This document shows positions 45,224 through 53,322 of a stretch of 64,000 nt of DNA, in pieces (within the stretch, counting starts at the first letter, position 1; every line of letters begins with the position of its first letter). The position numbers and the translations under genes are program-made. The stretch spans positions 1,922,001-1,986,000 of the forward strand of contig CP073276.1 of assembly GCA_038561985.1 (NCBI GenBank), in the 5' to 3' direction. A model generated the notes under the pieces. It saw only the letters and a list, made by a program, of their open reading frames with translations. It was not told the DNA's origin and did no database searches. Origin of the DNA: Petrimonas sulfuriphila (GTDB lineage Bacteria; Bacteroidota; Bacteroidia; Bacteroidales; Dysgonomonadaceae).

Positions 45224-46480
45224 ATGAAACCGCCCGTTTTAGGAAAAAAACTCTTGAGGGATTATCCCGCAGCGGAGAGCTCCTCCGGTGTATTGCACCG
45301 TGAAGCTCTTGCCAATGACACGGAAGAGAATCCGCTTTATACAGGAAGATACCTGCTCATTCTCAGGGATGGGAATAAAGACGTGGTAAAAACCACCAAA
45401 CTGCTCGAAACGAAATGGGGATTTTTGGTTGCCAATACGGCTGATTTTGTGTCGGAACCCATGTGCGAAAGCAGGATAAAGGATGCGGATGCATTGTTTT
45501 ACAATGAATTGGGTATTGCCCTTGTGGCGGTAGACGATGATAAAATGAAACTGTTGCATACAGCACAAGCCGATTATGTTGTAGAACCGGAAAAAGTAGT
45601 TTATATTCCCGACGATGTTCCGGTTGACACAGCCGTAAACTCCACCTGGGGGATTAGGGCTGTAAAGGCGCATGAGTCGGCATATACCGGGGCAGGGATA
45701 AAAGTCGCTGTGCTGGATACCGGTTTCGATATGAAGCATCCAGACTTTAAAGGGAGAAGTCTTACGGCCTTTTCATTTGTTCCCGATGAAGCTGTGGATG
45801 ACCTCCACGGGCATGGAACGCATTGTATCGGGATTGTTTGCGGTTCGTCGGGTTTACGAGATATGCGGTACGGTGTGGCTCCGGAAGCTCAGATTTATGC
45901 GGGAAAAGTGTTGAATAATGGGGGAAGGGGAGCGCAGGCCTGGATTCTGGACGGAATGACCTGGGCTGCGAATAACGGGTGTCGAGTGTTGTCCATGTCG
46001 CTGGGTTCTAAAGTCCTTCCGGGACAGAGTTATGACATCGCCTATGAAAGAGCTGCCCAGTTTGCTCTTTCGAAAGGGACACTCATTGTGGCGGCAGCAG
46101 GGAATGACAGCAAACGATCTGAAAATCAATTCAGTCCGGTGAGCAGTCCGGCCGACTGCCCTTCCATCCTGGCTGTAGGTGCAGTAAACTCAACTTTGCA
46201 GGTAGCCGATTTCTCAAACCGGGCACTTAATGAGAGCGGGTTGGTGGATCTGGCGGCACCCGGAGTCGGGATCTATTCTTCCTGGCCCATGCCCGCGAGA
46301 TACCGTACCCTTTCCGGGACTAGCATGGCTACACCGCATGTGGCGGGAGTGGTCGCCCTGCTGTGCGAAAAGTTTCCCGATGCCACTCCTGCAATGATCG
46401 GACAAGAGCTGATCCGGACGGCAGGCCGTTTGTCGTCTCCCGCCGAAGATATAGGCGCAGGAATTTCTTTGGCACCATGA
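45224..46480 (+). CDS. Subtilisin-like S8 serine protease without signal peptide
   Basis: 418 residues. Catalytic triad Asp165 in VAVLDTGFD, His197 in HGHGTHCIG and Ser367 in LSGTSMATPH; oxyanion Asn in AAAGND. Residues 42-128 form an I9-like pro-domain (GRYLLILRDGNKDVV ... ADYVVEPEKVVYIPDD). The N-terminus (MKPPVLGKKLLRDYPAAES) has no signal peptide or anchor, so it is probably cytoplasmic. The last codons overlap the next gene by ATGA, which encodes a free I9-like domain. The triad is intact; the target is unknown. Confidence 0.9.
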   Translation: MKPPVLGKKLLRDYPAAESSSGVLHREALANDTEENPLYTGRYLLILRDGNKDVVKTTKLLETKWGFLVANTADFVSEPMCESRIKDADALFYNELGIALVAVDDDKMKLLHTAQADYVVEPEKVVYIPDDVPVDTAVNSTWGIRAVKAHESAYTGAGIKVAVLDTGFDMKHPDFKGRSLTAFSFVPDEAVDDLHGHGTHCIGIVCGSSGLRDMRYGVAPEAQIYAGKVLNNGGRGAQAWILDGMTWAANNGCRVLSMSLGSKVLPGQSYDIAYERAAQFALSKGTLIVAAAGNDSKRSENQFSPVSSPADCPSILAVGAVNSTLQVADFSNRALNESGLVDLAAPGVGIYSSWPMPARYRTLSGTSMATPHVAGVVALLCEKFPDATPAMIGQELIRTAGRLSSPAEDIGAGISLAP

Positions 46481-46707
46481 AGCAGATTATTATCACCATA
46501 TCCGCTTACTACCTCGACCGGTTAGACGTTGTGGCGGAAAACCTGCGGGAAGAAGGGGTGACGATTACCCGGCTCTACGAGTTTGGAGTGATCATCGGGT
46601 ACGCCGAAGAAGAAATTATCGATAAAATCCGTCATCACAAAGAGATTGCCTCTTTGACGGACGAAAAGGATGTTGTTATCCCTCCACCGGAGGAGGATGT
46701 TCAATAA
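46477..46707 (+). CDS. Small I9-like protein, candidate trans-acting protease inhibitor/chaperone
   Basis: 76 residues from the ATG at 46477, overlapping the S8 stop by 4 bp. Predicted beta-alpha-beta-beta-alpha-beta order: IIITISAYYL, a helix (DRLDVVAENLREEGV), strand TITRLYEF, strand GVIIGYA, helix EEIIDKIRHHKEI, strand ASLTDEKDV. This is the ferredoxin-like order of subtilase propeptides (Inhibitor I9). Relatives are sometimes mislabelled ketohydroxyglutarate aldolase. Coupled translation with the S8 gene suggests it folds or inhibits that protease. Confidence 0.65.
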   Translation: MKQIIITISAYYLDRLDVVAENLREEGVTITRLYEFGVIIGYAEEEIIDKIRHHKEIASLTDEKDVVIPPPEEDVQ

Positions 46708-46709
46708 GG

Positions 46710-47231
46710 CTACACAACGTCTTTTTTACAGATTTTACCCAGGTGTGTGTTGCCGAAGCTGTCGCTATATTTCAACCCGTATCCCAGTATCCGGTTGAGG
46801 GAGCCGTCGGCTTCCATCGGCCATTCTGCTTTCGGCTTATCCCAGTAGAGTTCTACACCGTTGCCGTCGGGATCGTTCAGGTAGATGGCTTCCGATACCC
46901 CATGGTCGCTTGCGCCGGTAAGAGGGTATTCCGCTTCTATCAGCCGTTTCAGGATTAGGGCCAGGTCGTGACGGGTAGGGTAGGCAATAGCAGTATGGTA
47001 GAGACCCACTCCCTCCAGTGGTGCTTCGGGCATCCCCTCGCTGTGCCAGGTGTTCAGGCCAATATGGTGGTGGTATCCACCGGCAGAGAGGAAGGCCGCC
47101 TGCCTGCCGTACATCATGGTGACCTCGAAGCCCAGAAGGTCGCGATAGAAAGAAAGGGCGCGCTCCAGGTCGGACACCTTCAGGTGTACATGTCCAATGC
47201 GTACTTGTGTAGGGATTGTATAAGGACTCAT
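46710..47231 (-). CDS. VOC family dioxygenase-like protein
   Basis: 173 residues. One VOC domain with two modules: IGHVHLKVSDLERALSFYRDLLGF and GLYHTAIAYPTRHDLALILKRL, ending DPDGNGVELYWDKP. The ligands His17 (GHVHLKV start), His (LYHTAI) and Glu (GVELYW) are kept, so a metal site is likely. Similar to CatE-type catechol 2,3-dioxygenase relatives; substrate unknown. Convergent with the I9-like gene at 2 bp. Confidence 0.82.
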   Translation of the reverse strand: MSPYTIPTQVRIGHVHLKVSDLERALSFYRDLLGFEVTMMYGRQAAFLSAGGYHHHIGLNTWHSEGMPEAPLEGVGLYHTAIAYPTRHDLALILKRLIEAEYPLTGASDHGVSEAIYLNDPDGNGVELYWDKPKAEWPMEADGSLNRILGYGLKYSDSFGNTHLGKICKKDVV

Positions 47232-47239
47232 AATTTTTT

Positions 47240-47677
47240 TTATTGATTACTTTTTGTTTGTTGTTCTCTTCCTGACCGCATTGCTTTCACTTTCTTGATT
47301 TTAGAATCGGCCAGAAAGATTCGATATCCCTCCGTTTCCATGCCGTAAAGGGCAACTTTCCCCTCACTGTTGCAATGAATGCCGAAACCATAGATCTTTG
47401 TCAGGGGCGATGTCCGGAGACAGGGTTGCCCTTTGGAAAAGAACAGGATGCTAGTCTGTTCCAGCTTATCGGAGGGTGTATCGTTCTTTTCCGCGTACAC
47501 ATGGAAGAGGATGTCATCCGACCTATATTGGTAGGGATTCTCGGAAATAAATTCGTATTGTAGACGGGCTACCGTCTTTTTCCCTTTGAGCGGAGGGGGA
47601 GTTCCCTGCGTCATTCTTGTGTCGGATGCAACCTCAATAAACGTATCAAAATAATTGGTTGTATGCATGTTGTTCAA
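47240..47677 (-). CDS. DUF6157 family protein
   Basis: 145 residues, soluble. MHTTNYFDTFIEVASDTRMTQGTPPP and KTVARLQYEFISENPYQYRSDDILFHVYAEK match the DUF6157 family of unknown function. Basic tail. 8 bp upstream of the VOC gene and in the same direction, so probably co-transcribed. Confidence 0.75.
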   Translation of the reverse strand: MNNMHTTNYFDTFIEVASDTRMTQGTPPPLKGKKTVARLQYEFISENPYQYRSDDILFHVYAEKNDTPSDKLEQTSILFFSKGQPCLRTSPLTKIYGFGIHCNSEGKVALYGMETEGYRIFLADSKIKKVKAMRSGREQQTKSNQ

Positions 47678-47858
47678 CAGATGATGGTGTTACCGGACAG
47701 CTGACAAGGACCGGCTTCCAGGGATACCTGTTACGTAACCAATAACAGATTTCATGTGCAGATTGTTTTGTGTTTTTTAAGAACAAATTATATTCTAGTG
47801 CGTTAAATTGCTGAAAACTGACTGGCAAGAGTGTACAGCTCTTTATAAAGCATATTGT

Positions 47859-48371
47859 ATGAAAATTATTTTATCGGTTTCTATCTTGTTTATTACATTT
47901 GTAGTTTCTGCTTTTCCTTCATCAGATCCTATTATGCAGGACCAAAGGAGGGATATAAAAACAGATTCGGTTATAAAAAACCCTGCTTATGATGCTGATC
48001 TAGCGGAGAAGCTGGGAGCCGATGCTTACGGGATGAAGAACTTCGTGCTGGTAATCCTGAAGACAGGGTCAAATGTGACGGACGACAAGGCATTTATAAC
48101 TGAATGTTTTCGTGGACACATGGACAATATCAACCGCCTGGAGAAAGAGGGGAAACTGGTTGTGGCGGGTCCGATGGCAAAGAACGAGCAGCACTATCGA
48201 GGTGTTTTTATCCTCGATATAGCAACAATCGAAGAAGCTGAGGCATTGTTGGGGAGCGATCCGGCCGTGAGGGAGAAATTACTGGCTGCCGACCTCTATA
48301 AATGGTACGGCTCTGCCGCCCTACCGCTTTATCTGGAGCATGCGAACAAGATATGGAAGAAACAACCCTGA
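47859..48371 (+). CDS. YciI-like protein with signal peptide
   Basis: 170 residues from the ATG at 47859. A start at 47808 would place 17 hydrophilic residues before the signal sequence. Signal peptide about 1-19 (ILSVSILFITFVVSA), then a YciI/YCII domain (KNFVLVILKTGSN, HMDNINRLEKEGKLVVAGPM, GVFILDIATIEEAEALLGSDPAV). YCII domains are ferredoxin-like; an exported form is less common than the cytoplasmic one. Function unknown. Confidence 0.8.
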   Translation: MKIILSVSILFITFVVSAFPSSDPIMQDQRRDIKTDSVIKNPAYDADLAEKLGADAYGMKNFVLVILKTGSNVTDDKAFITECFRGHMDNINRLEKEGKLVVAGPMAKNEQHYRGVFILDIATIEEAEALLGSDPAVREKLLAADLYKWYGSAALPLYLEHANKIWKKQP

Positions 48372-48384
48372 TCAATTCATCACG

Positions 48385-48813
48385 ATGGGAGAACTGAAAA
48401 CAAAACAACACGACGGTGATGTGACGGAATTTATCCGCAGCTATACCGACAGTGAACAAAAACGTGCCGACAGCTTTGCATTGGTGAAGCTGATGCGCGA
48501 GGTGACCGGTTTCGAACCGAAGATGTGGGGAGATACGATGATCGGATTCGGGCAGTACCACTACAAGTCGGAACGCAGCCGGCAGGAAGGTGACTGGATG
48601 CTGGTGGGTTTTTCGCCCCGTAAGACTGCCATATCGCTCTACTTCTACTCCGGTATCCTGGAACAGGAAGAGCTGCTCGCCGGCCTGGGAAATTTCAAAA
48701 TGGGGAAAGGATGTATTTACGTGAAGAAGTTATCGGATATAGACCCCGAAGTGCTGCGAAAGATCATCTTCTCCACGGTAGCCTACCTAAAGGAAACCTA
48801 CGGCAAACTATAA
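48385..48813 (+). CDS. DUF1801 domain protein
   Basis: 142 residues from the ATG at 48385. DUF1801 (YdhG-like) fold: LVKLMREVTGFEPKMWGDTMIGFGQYHYK, ISLYFYSG and the C-terminal GKGCIYVKKLSDID segment. Function unknown; 13 bp after the YciI-like gene. Confidence 0.8.
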   Translation: MGELKTKQHDGDVTEFIRSYTDSEQKRADSFALVKLMREVTGFEPKMWGDTMIGFGQYHYKSERSRQEGDWMLVGFSPRKTAISLYFYSGILEQEELLAGLGNFKMGKGCIYVKKLSDIDPEVLRKIIFSTVAYLKETYGKL

Positions 48814-49009
48814 CATTACACTGCATGGGAAAGGGAATTGATTACAGTGGACAGTGGAAGGAGGAACTGGCTCTGCGCTTATATCCGTGAGACGGTGAAA
48901 AACGAACAGGAGGGAGGTACCCATGATCATGGAAGGAAGAGGCATTGATGCCGGTGTTTTTTAATGTTGATTTGTGGGAGATAAAATATATTTGAAAGAA
49001 GAAAATGAT
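48814..49009 (+). other. Short gap with a possible gene relic
   Basis: A 21-codon frame MGKGIDYSGQWKEELALRLYP (48824-48889) ends at a stop, and a second frame continues to 48962. It looks like broken coding sequence but is too short to identify. Confidence 0.25.
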
Positions 49010-49546
49010 ATGACAATAGAAGTAGATTCAGAAATAGAATTAAAACAACTGGAACCATCGGACGCAAAAGATATTTTTGAAACGATTGATCTTCAAAGAG
49101 ACTACCTGGGGAGATGGTTACCGTTTGTTGCGCAGACGAAAGACATTTCAGATACGGAAAAATTTGTTGACTCAGTAGTAAATGCTTCAGAGGACCAATT
49201 TGAATATGTCTTTACCATCAGGAAGTACAATCAATTTATTGGTCTGATTGGTTTTAAAGACACCGACAAACAAAATAAAAAGACGGAAATCGGGTATTGG
49301 CTTTCCGAAAAACACCAGAAACAGGGGATTGTTACAAAATCGGTCGATAAACTTTGTGACTTTGCTTTTGACAAATTGGAATTAAACAGGATTCAGATAA
49401 AATGCGCAGTACAGAACAGATCGAGCAGTAATATACCGAAGAGGTTGGGATTCAGGCTTGAAGGAGTTGAACGACAGGGGGAATGGCTTTCTGACGGTTT
49501 TTATACTGACCTGGAAATTTACAGTAAATTGAAATCGGACAAGTAA
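49010..49546 (+). CDS. GNAT acetyltransferase (RimL-type)
   Basis: 178 residues from the ATG at 49010; an in-frame GTG at 48974 is less likely. Acetyl-CoA motif in EIGYWLSEKHQKQGIVTKSVDKLCDFAF (Q/RxxG/A-like QKQGIV), C-terminal NRIQIKCAVQNRSSSNIPKRLGFRLEG. Resembles ribosomal-protein N-acetyltransferases of the RimL/RimJ type, though the substrate could be a small molecule. AT-richer codon use than its upstream neighbours. Confidence 0.85.
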   Translation: MTIEVDSEIELKQLEPSDAKDIFETIDLQRDYLGRWLPFVAQTKDISDTEKFVDSVVNASEDQFEYVFTIRKYNQFIGLIGFKDTDKQNKKTEIGYWLSEKHQKQGIVTKSVDKLCDFAFDKLELNRIQIKCAVQNRSSSNIPKRLGFRLEGVERQGEWLSDGFYTDLEIYSKLKSDK

Positions 49547-49610
49547 CAGGATGAGGCAAACCAAAAAGGAGTTGAAGTTTGTTATTTTTTTCGCAAATTA
49601 GAACTCGGGA

Positions 49611-49964
49611 ATGAAAAATAAAGAAAGAATATATAAATTATCCTTTGCCAGTGTATATCCGTATTACGTTGAGAAAGCGAAAAAGAAGGGACGTAGTAAG
49701 GCAGAGGTTGATGACATCATACGTTGGCTGACAGGATACAGTGAGAAGGACCTACAAAACATACTGGCCAGTGATATGAATTTTGAAACCTTCTTCACGC
49801 AGGCACCACAAATCAATCCCAACGCTTCAAAAATTACAGGGGTAATCTGCGGGTATCGGGTAGAAGAGATCGAAGACGAAATTGTGCAAAAAGCACGCTA
49901 TTTGGACAAGCTGATTGACGAATTGGCCAAAGGAAAGGCTATGGAGAAGATCCTAAGAAAATAA
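49611..49964 (+). CDS. DUF2200 family protein
   Basis: 117 residues. [30 protein letters not shown] and [14 protein letters not shown] match the DUF2200 family (unknown function, mostly helical, basic). In line with the DUF4256 gene further on. Confidence 0.85.
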   Translation: MKNKERIYKLSFASVYPYYVEKAKKKGRSKAEVDDIIRWLTGYSEKDLQNILASDMNFETFFTQAPQINPNASKITGVICGYRVEEIEDEIVQKARYLDKLIDELAKGKAMEKILRK

Positions 49965-50085
49965 GCCGGAAAATTTTTTGTTTTTTTCGCATCGCACATG
50001 CAACACAGATTTAGTTTCCCTGTTCAGGCTAATCGGCCTGAGTGGAAATAACTGATTGGACATGAGAAATTATTAAAAAAAAGGT

Positions 50086-50646
50086 ATGGAAAAGAATAAA
50101 ATCACGCAGGAGCAAAAAGAAAAGTTATTCAATATTCTGAAAAAACGTTTCGAGAAGAATATGGGCCGCCATCCGGAACTTAGTTGGAAAGAGATACAAG
50201 AAAAACTGGAAGGTTATCCGGAAAAACTGTGGTCACTGAATGAGATGGAGGAAACCGGAGGTGAACCGGATGTTATAGGCCAAGACGAAAAAACAGGTGA
50301 GTTCATCTTTTGTGATTGCTCGGCTGAAAGTCCGAAGGGACGCAGAAGTGTTTGCTACGACTCCGAAGCATTGCGGTCGAGAAAAGAAAATAAGCCCTGG
50401 AACAGCGCCGTAGGCATGGCTGGAGAGATGGGAGTCGCATTGCTGAACGAGGAACAGTACCGGAATCTTCAATGCCTGGGGAAATTTGACACAAAGACTT
50501 CCAGTTGGATTGCCACGCCTGACAATATCCGTCAACTCGGCGGAGCCATTTTTGGTGATTGGCGTTACGGGCAGGTCTTTATTTACCACAATGGAGCCGA
50601 ATCCTACTATGCTGCCAGGGGCTTCCGTGGATTGTTGAAAGTTTAG
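50086..50646 (+). CDS. DUF4256 family protein
   Basis: 186 residues, soluble. LFNILKKRFEKNMGRHPELSWKEIQEKL, FIFCDCSAESPKGRRSVCYDSEALRSRKENKP and GRCFIYHNGAESYYAARGFRG-like end identify the DUF4256 family. Function unknown; often in the same neighbourhoods as DUF2200, YciI and SRPBCC genes. Confidence 0.85.
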   Translation: MEKNKITQEQKEKLFNILKKRFEKNMGRHPELSWKEIQEKLEGYPEKLWSLNEMEETGGEPDVIGQDEKTGEFIFCDCSAESPKGRRSVCYDSEALRSRKENKPWNSAVGMAGEMGVALLNEEQYRNLQCLGKFDTKTSSWIATPDNIRQLGGAIFGDWRYGQVFIYHNGAESYYAARGFRGLLKV

Positions 50647-50663
50647 ATTTGGAGAGATTGATG

Positions 50664-51149
50664 CTATTGCCTTCCTTCCGCAGGAGTAACAAGCAATAGC
50701 TCATCCAGCTGATTCAATCCTGTTGTAAAGCCTTCTCTGAAGCCCATGGCAAGGGTTTGTTCGAGATCAGCAAAGGTGTCAAAAGTGAGCGTAATCTCCA
50801 CCATCACCGTGCTCTCGGTTTCAATGAACCGTGTTTCCCACAAATTTTGTGGAAACTCAGGATCGAATGTCCCGTTTTCATCGCAAAAACCATCTTTTGC
50901 GGTAAAGGACTTTTCGTGCACAATTGAAATGTAATCCGCCCTGCTCCAGTGCCTTTCCCCTTCGGGGCCGACCATCGCATAGAGCCAGTATCCACCTTCA
51001 CGGAAATCCATGGTTTGGGTCTCCGCTCTCCAAGGGCTTGGGCCCCACCACCGGTCGAGCAGTTCAGGGGTTGTCCATGCCTGCCAGACGAGTGAGAGGC
51101 TGGCATTGAATTCTCTCCTTACACGTATGGCCCTTTTTCCCTTCTCCAC
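50664..51149 (-). CDS. SRPBCC/AHSA1-type ligand-binding protein
   Basis: 161 residues. START-like fold of the Activator-of-Hsp90 homology group: VRREFNASLSLVWQAWTTPELLDRWWGPSPWRAET at the start, GGYWLYAMVGPEGERHWSRADY, and the end EGFTTGLNQLDELL. Probably binds a hydrophobic ligand; not enough to assign a pathway. Confidence 0.85.
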   Translation of the reverse strand: MEKGKRAIRVRREFNASLSLVWQAWTTPELLDRWWGPSPWRAETQTMDFREGGYWLYAMVGPEGERHWSRADYISIVHEKSFTAKDGFCDENGTFDPEFPQNLWETRFIETESTVMVEITLTFDTFADLEQTLAMGFREGFTTGLNQLDELLLVTPAEGRQ

Positions 51150-51184
51150 GGAAAAAACCCCTTTTATTTCACATCCAAAATAAC

Positions 51185-51192
51185 TATTTTTG
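51185..51192 (+). promoter_or_regulatory. Putative -7 box of the cyclophilin gene
   Basis: TATTTTTG matches TAnnTTTG; TTTT stands at the -33 distance. Confidence 0.45.
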
Positions 51193-51228
51193 CAGATTCA
51201 TAATTTAATAATCTAAAAAGTAGAAAAT

Positions 51229-51666
51229 ATGATGACAGCAGAGATACACACCGCAAAAGGGGTTATGAAAGTAAAATTCTATGAGGAGGATGCTCCAAAC
51301 ACCGTGGCCAACTTCGTAAAACTGGCCGAAAAGGGTTTTTACGACGGATTGACGTTCCACCGGGTGATCCCAAACTTTGTGATCCAGGGCGGATGTCCCG
51401 ATGGCACAGGGGCAGGAGGGCCGGGCTACACAATCAAATGCGAACTCAACGGTAATAACCAGTACCACGATCGGGGCGTATTGTCAATGGCGCATGCCGG
51501 CCGTGATACCGGAGGGTCTCAGTTTTTCATTTGTCACAGCCGCGAGAATACGGCTCATCTCGACCGTAACCATACTTGCTTTGGAAAAGTATACGAAGGG
51601 GTCGAGGTAATTGACAAGATCCGTCAGGGTGACAGAATTGAGAAAATCCTGATTTTTGAAGAGTAA
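51229..51666 (+). CDS. Cyclophilin-type peptidyl-prolyl isomerase
   Basis: 145 residues, no signal peptide, so cytoplasmic. Core motifs [49 protein letters not shown] and [12 protein letters not shown] with the catalytic Arg in FHRV. Slightly shorter than E. coli PpiB but complete. Confidence 0.93.
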   Translation: MMTAEIHTAKGVMKVKFYEEDAPNTVANFVKLAEKGFYDGLTFHRVIPNFVIQGGCPDGTGAGGPGYTIKCELNGNNQYHDRGVLSMAHAGRDTGGSQFFICHSRENTAHLDRNHTCFGKVYEGVEVIDKIRQGDRIEKILIFEE

Positions 51667-51798
51667 TGATCAAGCAAGATTGCCTAAAGGTGATTCATCG
51701 TACTCGGATATGTTCGCTCGTTTAGACGTGAATTAAGAACACAGCGATCCCTAAAAAAACTATGATAGTGTCTAAACAAAAGTAGTCCTTTTTTTATT

Positions 51799-51806
51799 TA
51801 TCTTTG
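51799..51806 (+). promoter_or_regulatory. Putative -7 box of the serine hydrolase gene
   Basis: TATCTTTG, 24 bp before the ATG at 51831, which supports that start. Confidence 0.5.
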
Positions 51807-51830
51807 CTGATATATTCAAGTCAGGCTTCC

Positions 51831-53180
51831 ATGAAAAGAGTACGCATCATTATCGCAGTCCTTATTCTGTTCATGCTCTTGGGGGGTATTCTTTACATAA
51901 ACCCTCTCCTGCCGATTATTACCGGTTATGCAGCTAAAAACCTGTCGTCGGGCATCTTCCTGGCTAACCGCACACAGGAATCGATGGAGGCAACCGACCT
52001 GAATTTCTCATTTATCCGATTCGTGAAAAACAGGGTCGATTCCAGGAGTAAAACCGTGACAAGCCACTTTCTCTGGCATACTTCGCATACTTCTTTCGTG
52101 AATGGCTATGGCAACATCCTGGTAAACGACTACCCCGTGAGTGATATAGAGGCACGTCCTTATCCGGTTGTGCCGGTTTTACCGGAAAACCCCGACACGA
52201 TTGCATGGCCCATGGGGGACCTCATTGTCGACACCATCCCTTCCGGTATCGACATGCAACAACTCAACCTTGCGGTGGAACAGGCATTTGCCGATACTGT
52301 CCCCTACAAGGGTACATTTGCGGTGATGGTTGTTTGTCAAGGACAACCGGTTGCGGAAAAATATGCTGATGAATTTAGTACCGAAACCCTTTTTCTGAGC
52401 TGGTCGATGGCCAAAAGCTTTATCAATGCCCTGGCCGGTATTCTGGTGAAAGAGGGTAAACTGGATATATATGCGTCTGCCGGCATGGATGAGTGGAAGA
52501 ATGACGAAAGGCGTAACATCACCATCCACCACCTGATGCAGATGAACAGCGGCCTGGAATGGAACGAAGATTATGGAAACAGCTCCGACGTGAACAACAT
52601 GTTGCACAAGGAGGGTGATATGGCGCGGTTTGCCAGTTCGAAACCACTGGAGTATTCCCCCGGTTCGGTATTTGAATACTCATCGGGATCTACCAACATT
52701 GTTTCTTACCTGATGCGCAAGGCAATTGGAGACGATGCAGAGTATTTCGCTTTTCCGCGTGAACAACTTTTCAACAAAATTGGGATGCGCAGTGCTGTTT
52801 TTGAGGTCGATGCATCGGGTACTTTTGTGGGGTCGTCCTACCTCTATGCCTCCTTACGTGACTATGCGCGCTTTGGCTTACTTTACCTGAACAACGGCAA
52901 CTGGCAGGGTGAACAGATCCTGCCAGAAAACTGGGTTGCATACAGCACCACTGCGGCAAACGGTTCCGATAGAAGTTACGGTGCATTTTTCTGGCTGAAC
53001 CAAGCTGGCATCGACTATCCCGATGTGCCCCGCGATATGTTTAGCTGCCGCGGCCATGACGGGCAGTTTATCTATATTATTCCATCGAAAGAACTGGTGA
53101 TCGTCCGGACCGGTTTTTCAAAAAATGGAGAGTTTGACCATAACGGATTTGTAGCGGGAATTGTTGATGCTATTAAATAA
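51831..53180 (+). CDS. Membrane-anchored serine hydrolase (class C beta-lactamase fold)
   Basis: 449 residues from the ATG at 51831. N-terminal membrane anchor about 5-24, then a beta-lactamase/transpeptidase-like domain with the nucleophile Ser192 and Lys195 in SWSMAK (SxxK), Tyr283 in YSSGSTN (YxN equivalent), and the C-terminal RGHDGQFIYI (HxG-like). Such proteins act as esterases or D-Ala-D-Ala peptidases; resistance is not implied. Ends with a hairpin at 53189-53230. Confidence 0.85.
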   Translation: MKRVRIIIAVLILFMLLGGILYINPLLPIITGYAAKNLSSGIFLANRTQESMEATDLNFSFIRFVKNRVDSRSKTVTSHFLWHTSHTSFVNGYGNILVNDYPVSDIEARPYPVVPVLPENPDTIAWPMGDLIVDTIPSGIDMQQLNLAVEQAFADTVPYKGTFAVMVVCQGQPVAEKYADEFSTETLFLSWSMAKSFINALAGILVKEGKLDIYASAGMDEWKNDERRNITIHHLMQMNSGLEWNEDYGNSSDVNNMLHKEGDMARFASSKPLEYSPGSVFEYSSGSTNIVSYLMRKAIGDDAEYFAFPREQLFNKIGMRSAVFEVDASGTFVGSSYLYASLRDYARFGLLYLNNGNWQGEQILPENWVAYSTTAANGSDRSYGAFFWLNQAGIDYPDVPRDMFSCRGHDGQFIYIIPSKELVIVRTGFSKNGEFDHNGFVAGIVDAIK

Positions 53181-53188
53181 CCCAATCA

Positions 53189-53230
53189 AACCTCACTGTT
53201 ACCAAACTTGAGAGATCGGTTGCTGAGGTT
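53189..53230 (+). terminator. Weak terminator after the serine hydrolase
   Basis: aacctca (53189-53195)/tgaggtt (53224-53230) with a 28-nt loop and a TTGTTAC tail. Confidence 0.35.
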
Positions 53231-53278
53231 TTGTTACAAAAATCTTTCAAAATCTTTCATATATTAAATTTCATTGCG

Positions 53279-53286
53279 TAAATTTG
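53279..53286 (+). promoter_or_regulatory. Putative -7 box of maeB
   Basis: TAAATTTG matches TAnnTTTG, 37 bp before the start; TTCA near the -33 position is a weak match. Confidence 0.4.
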
Positions 53287-53322
53287 TGTAATTATTTAGG
53301 TTATACTTAAAAATCCTGCACA

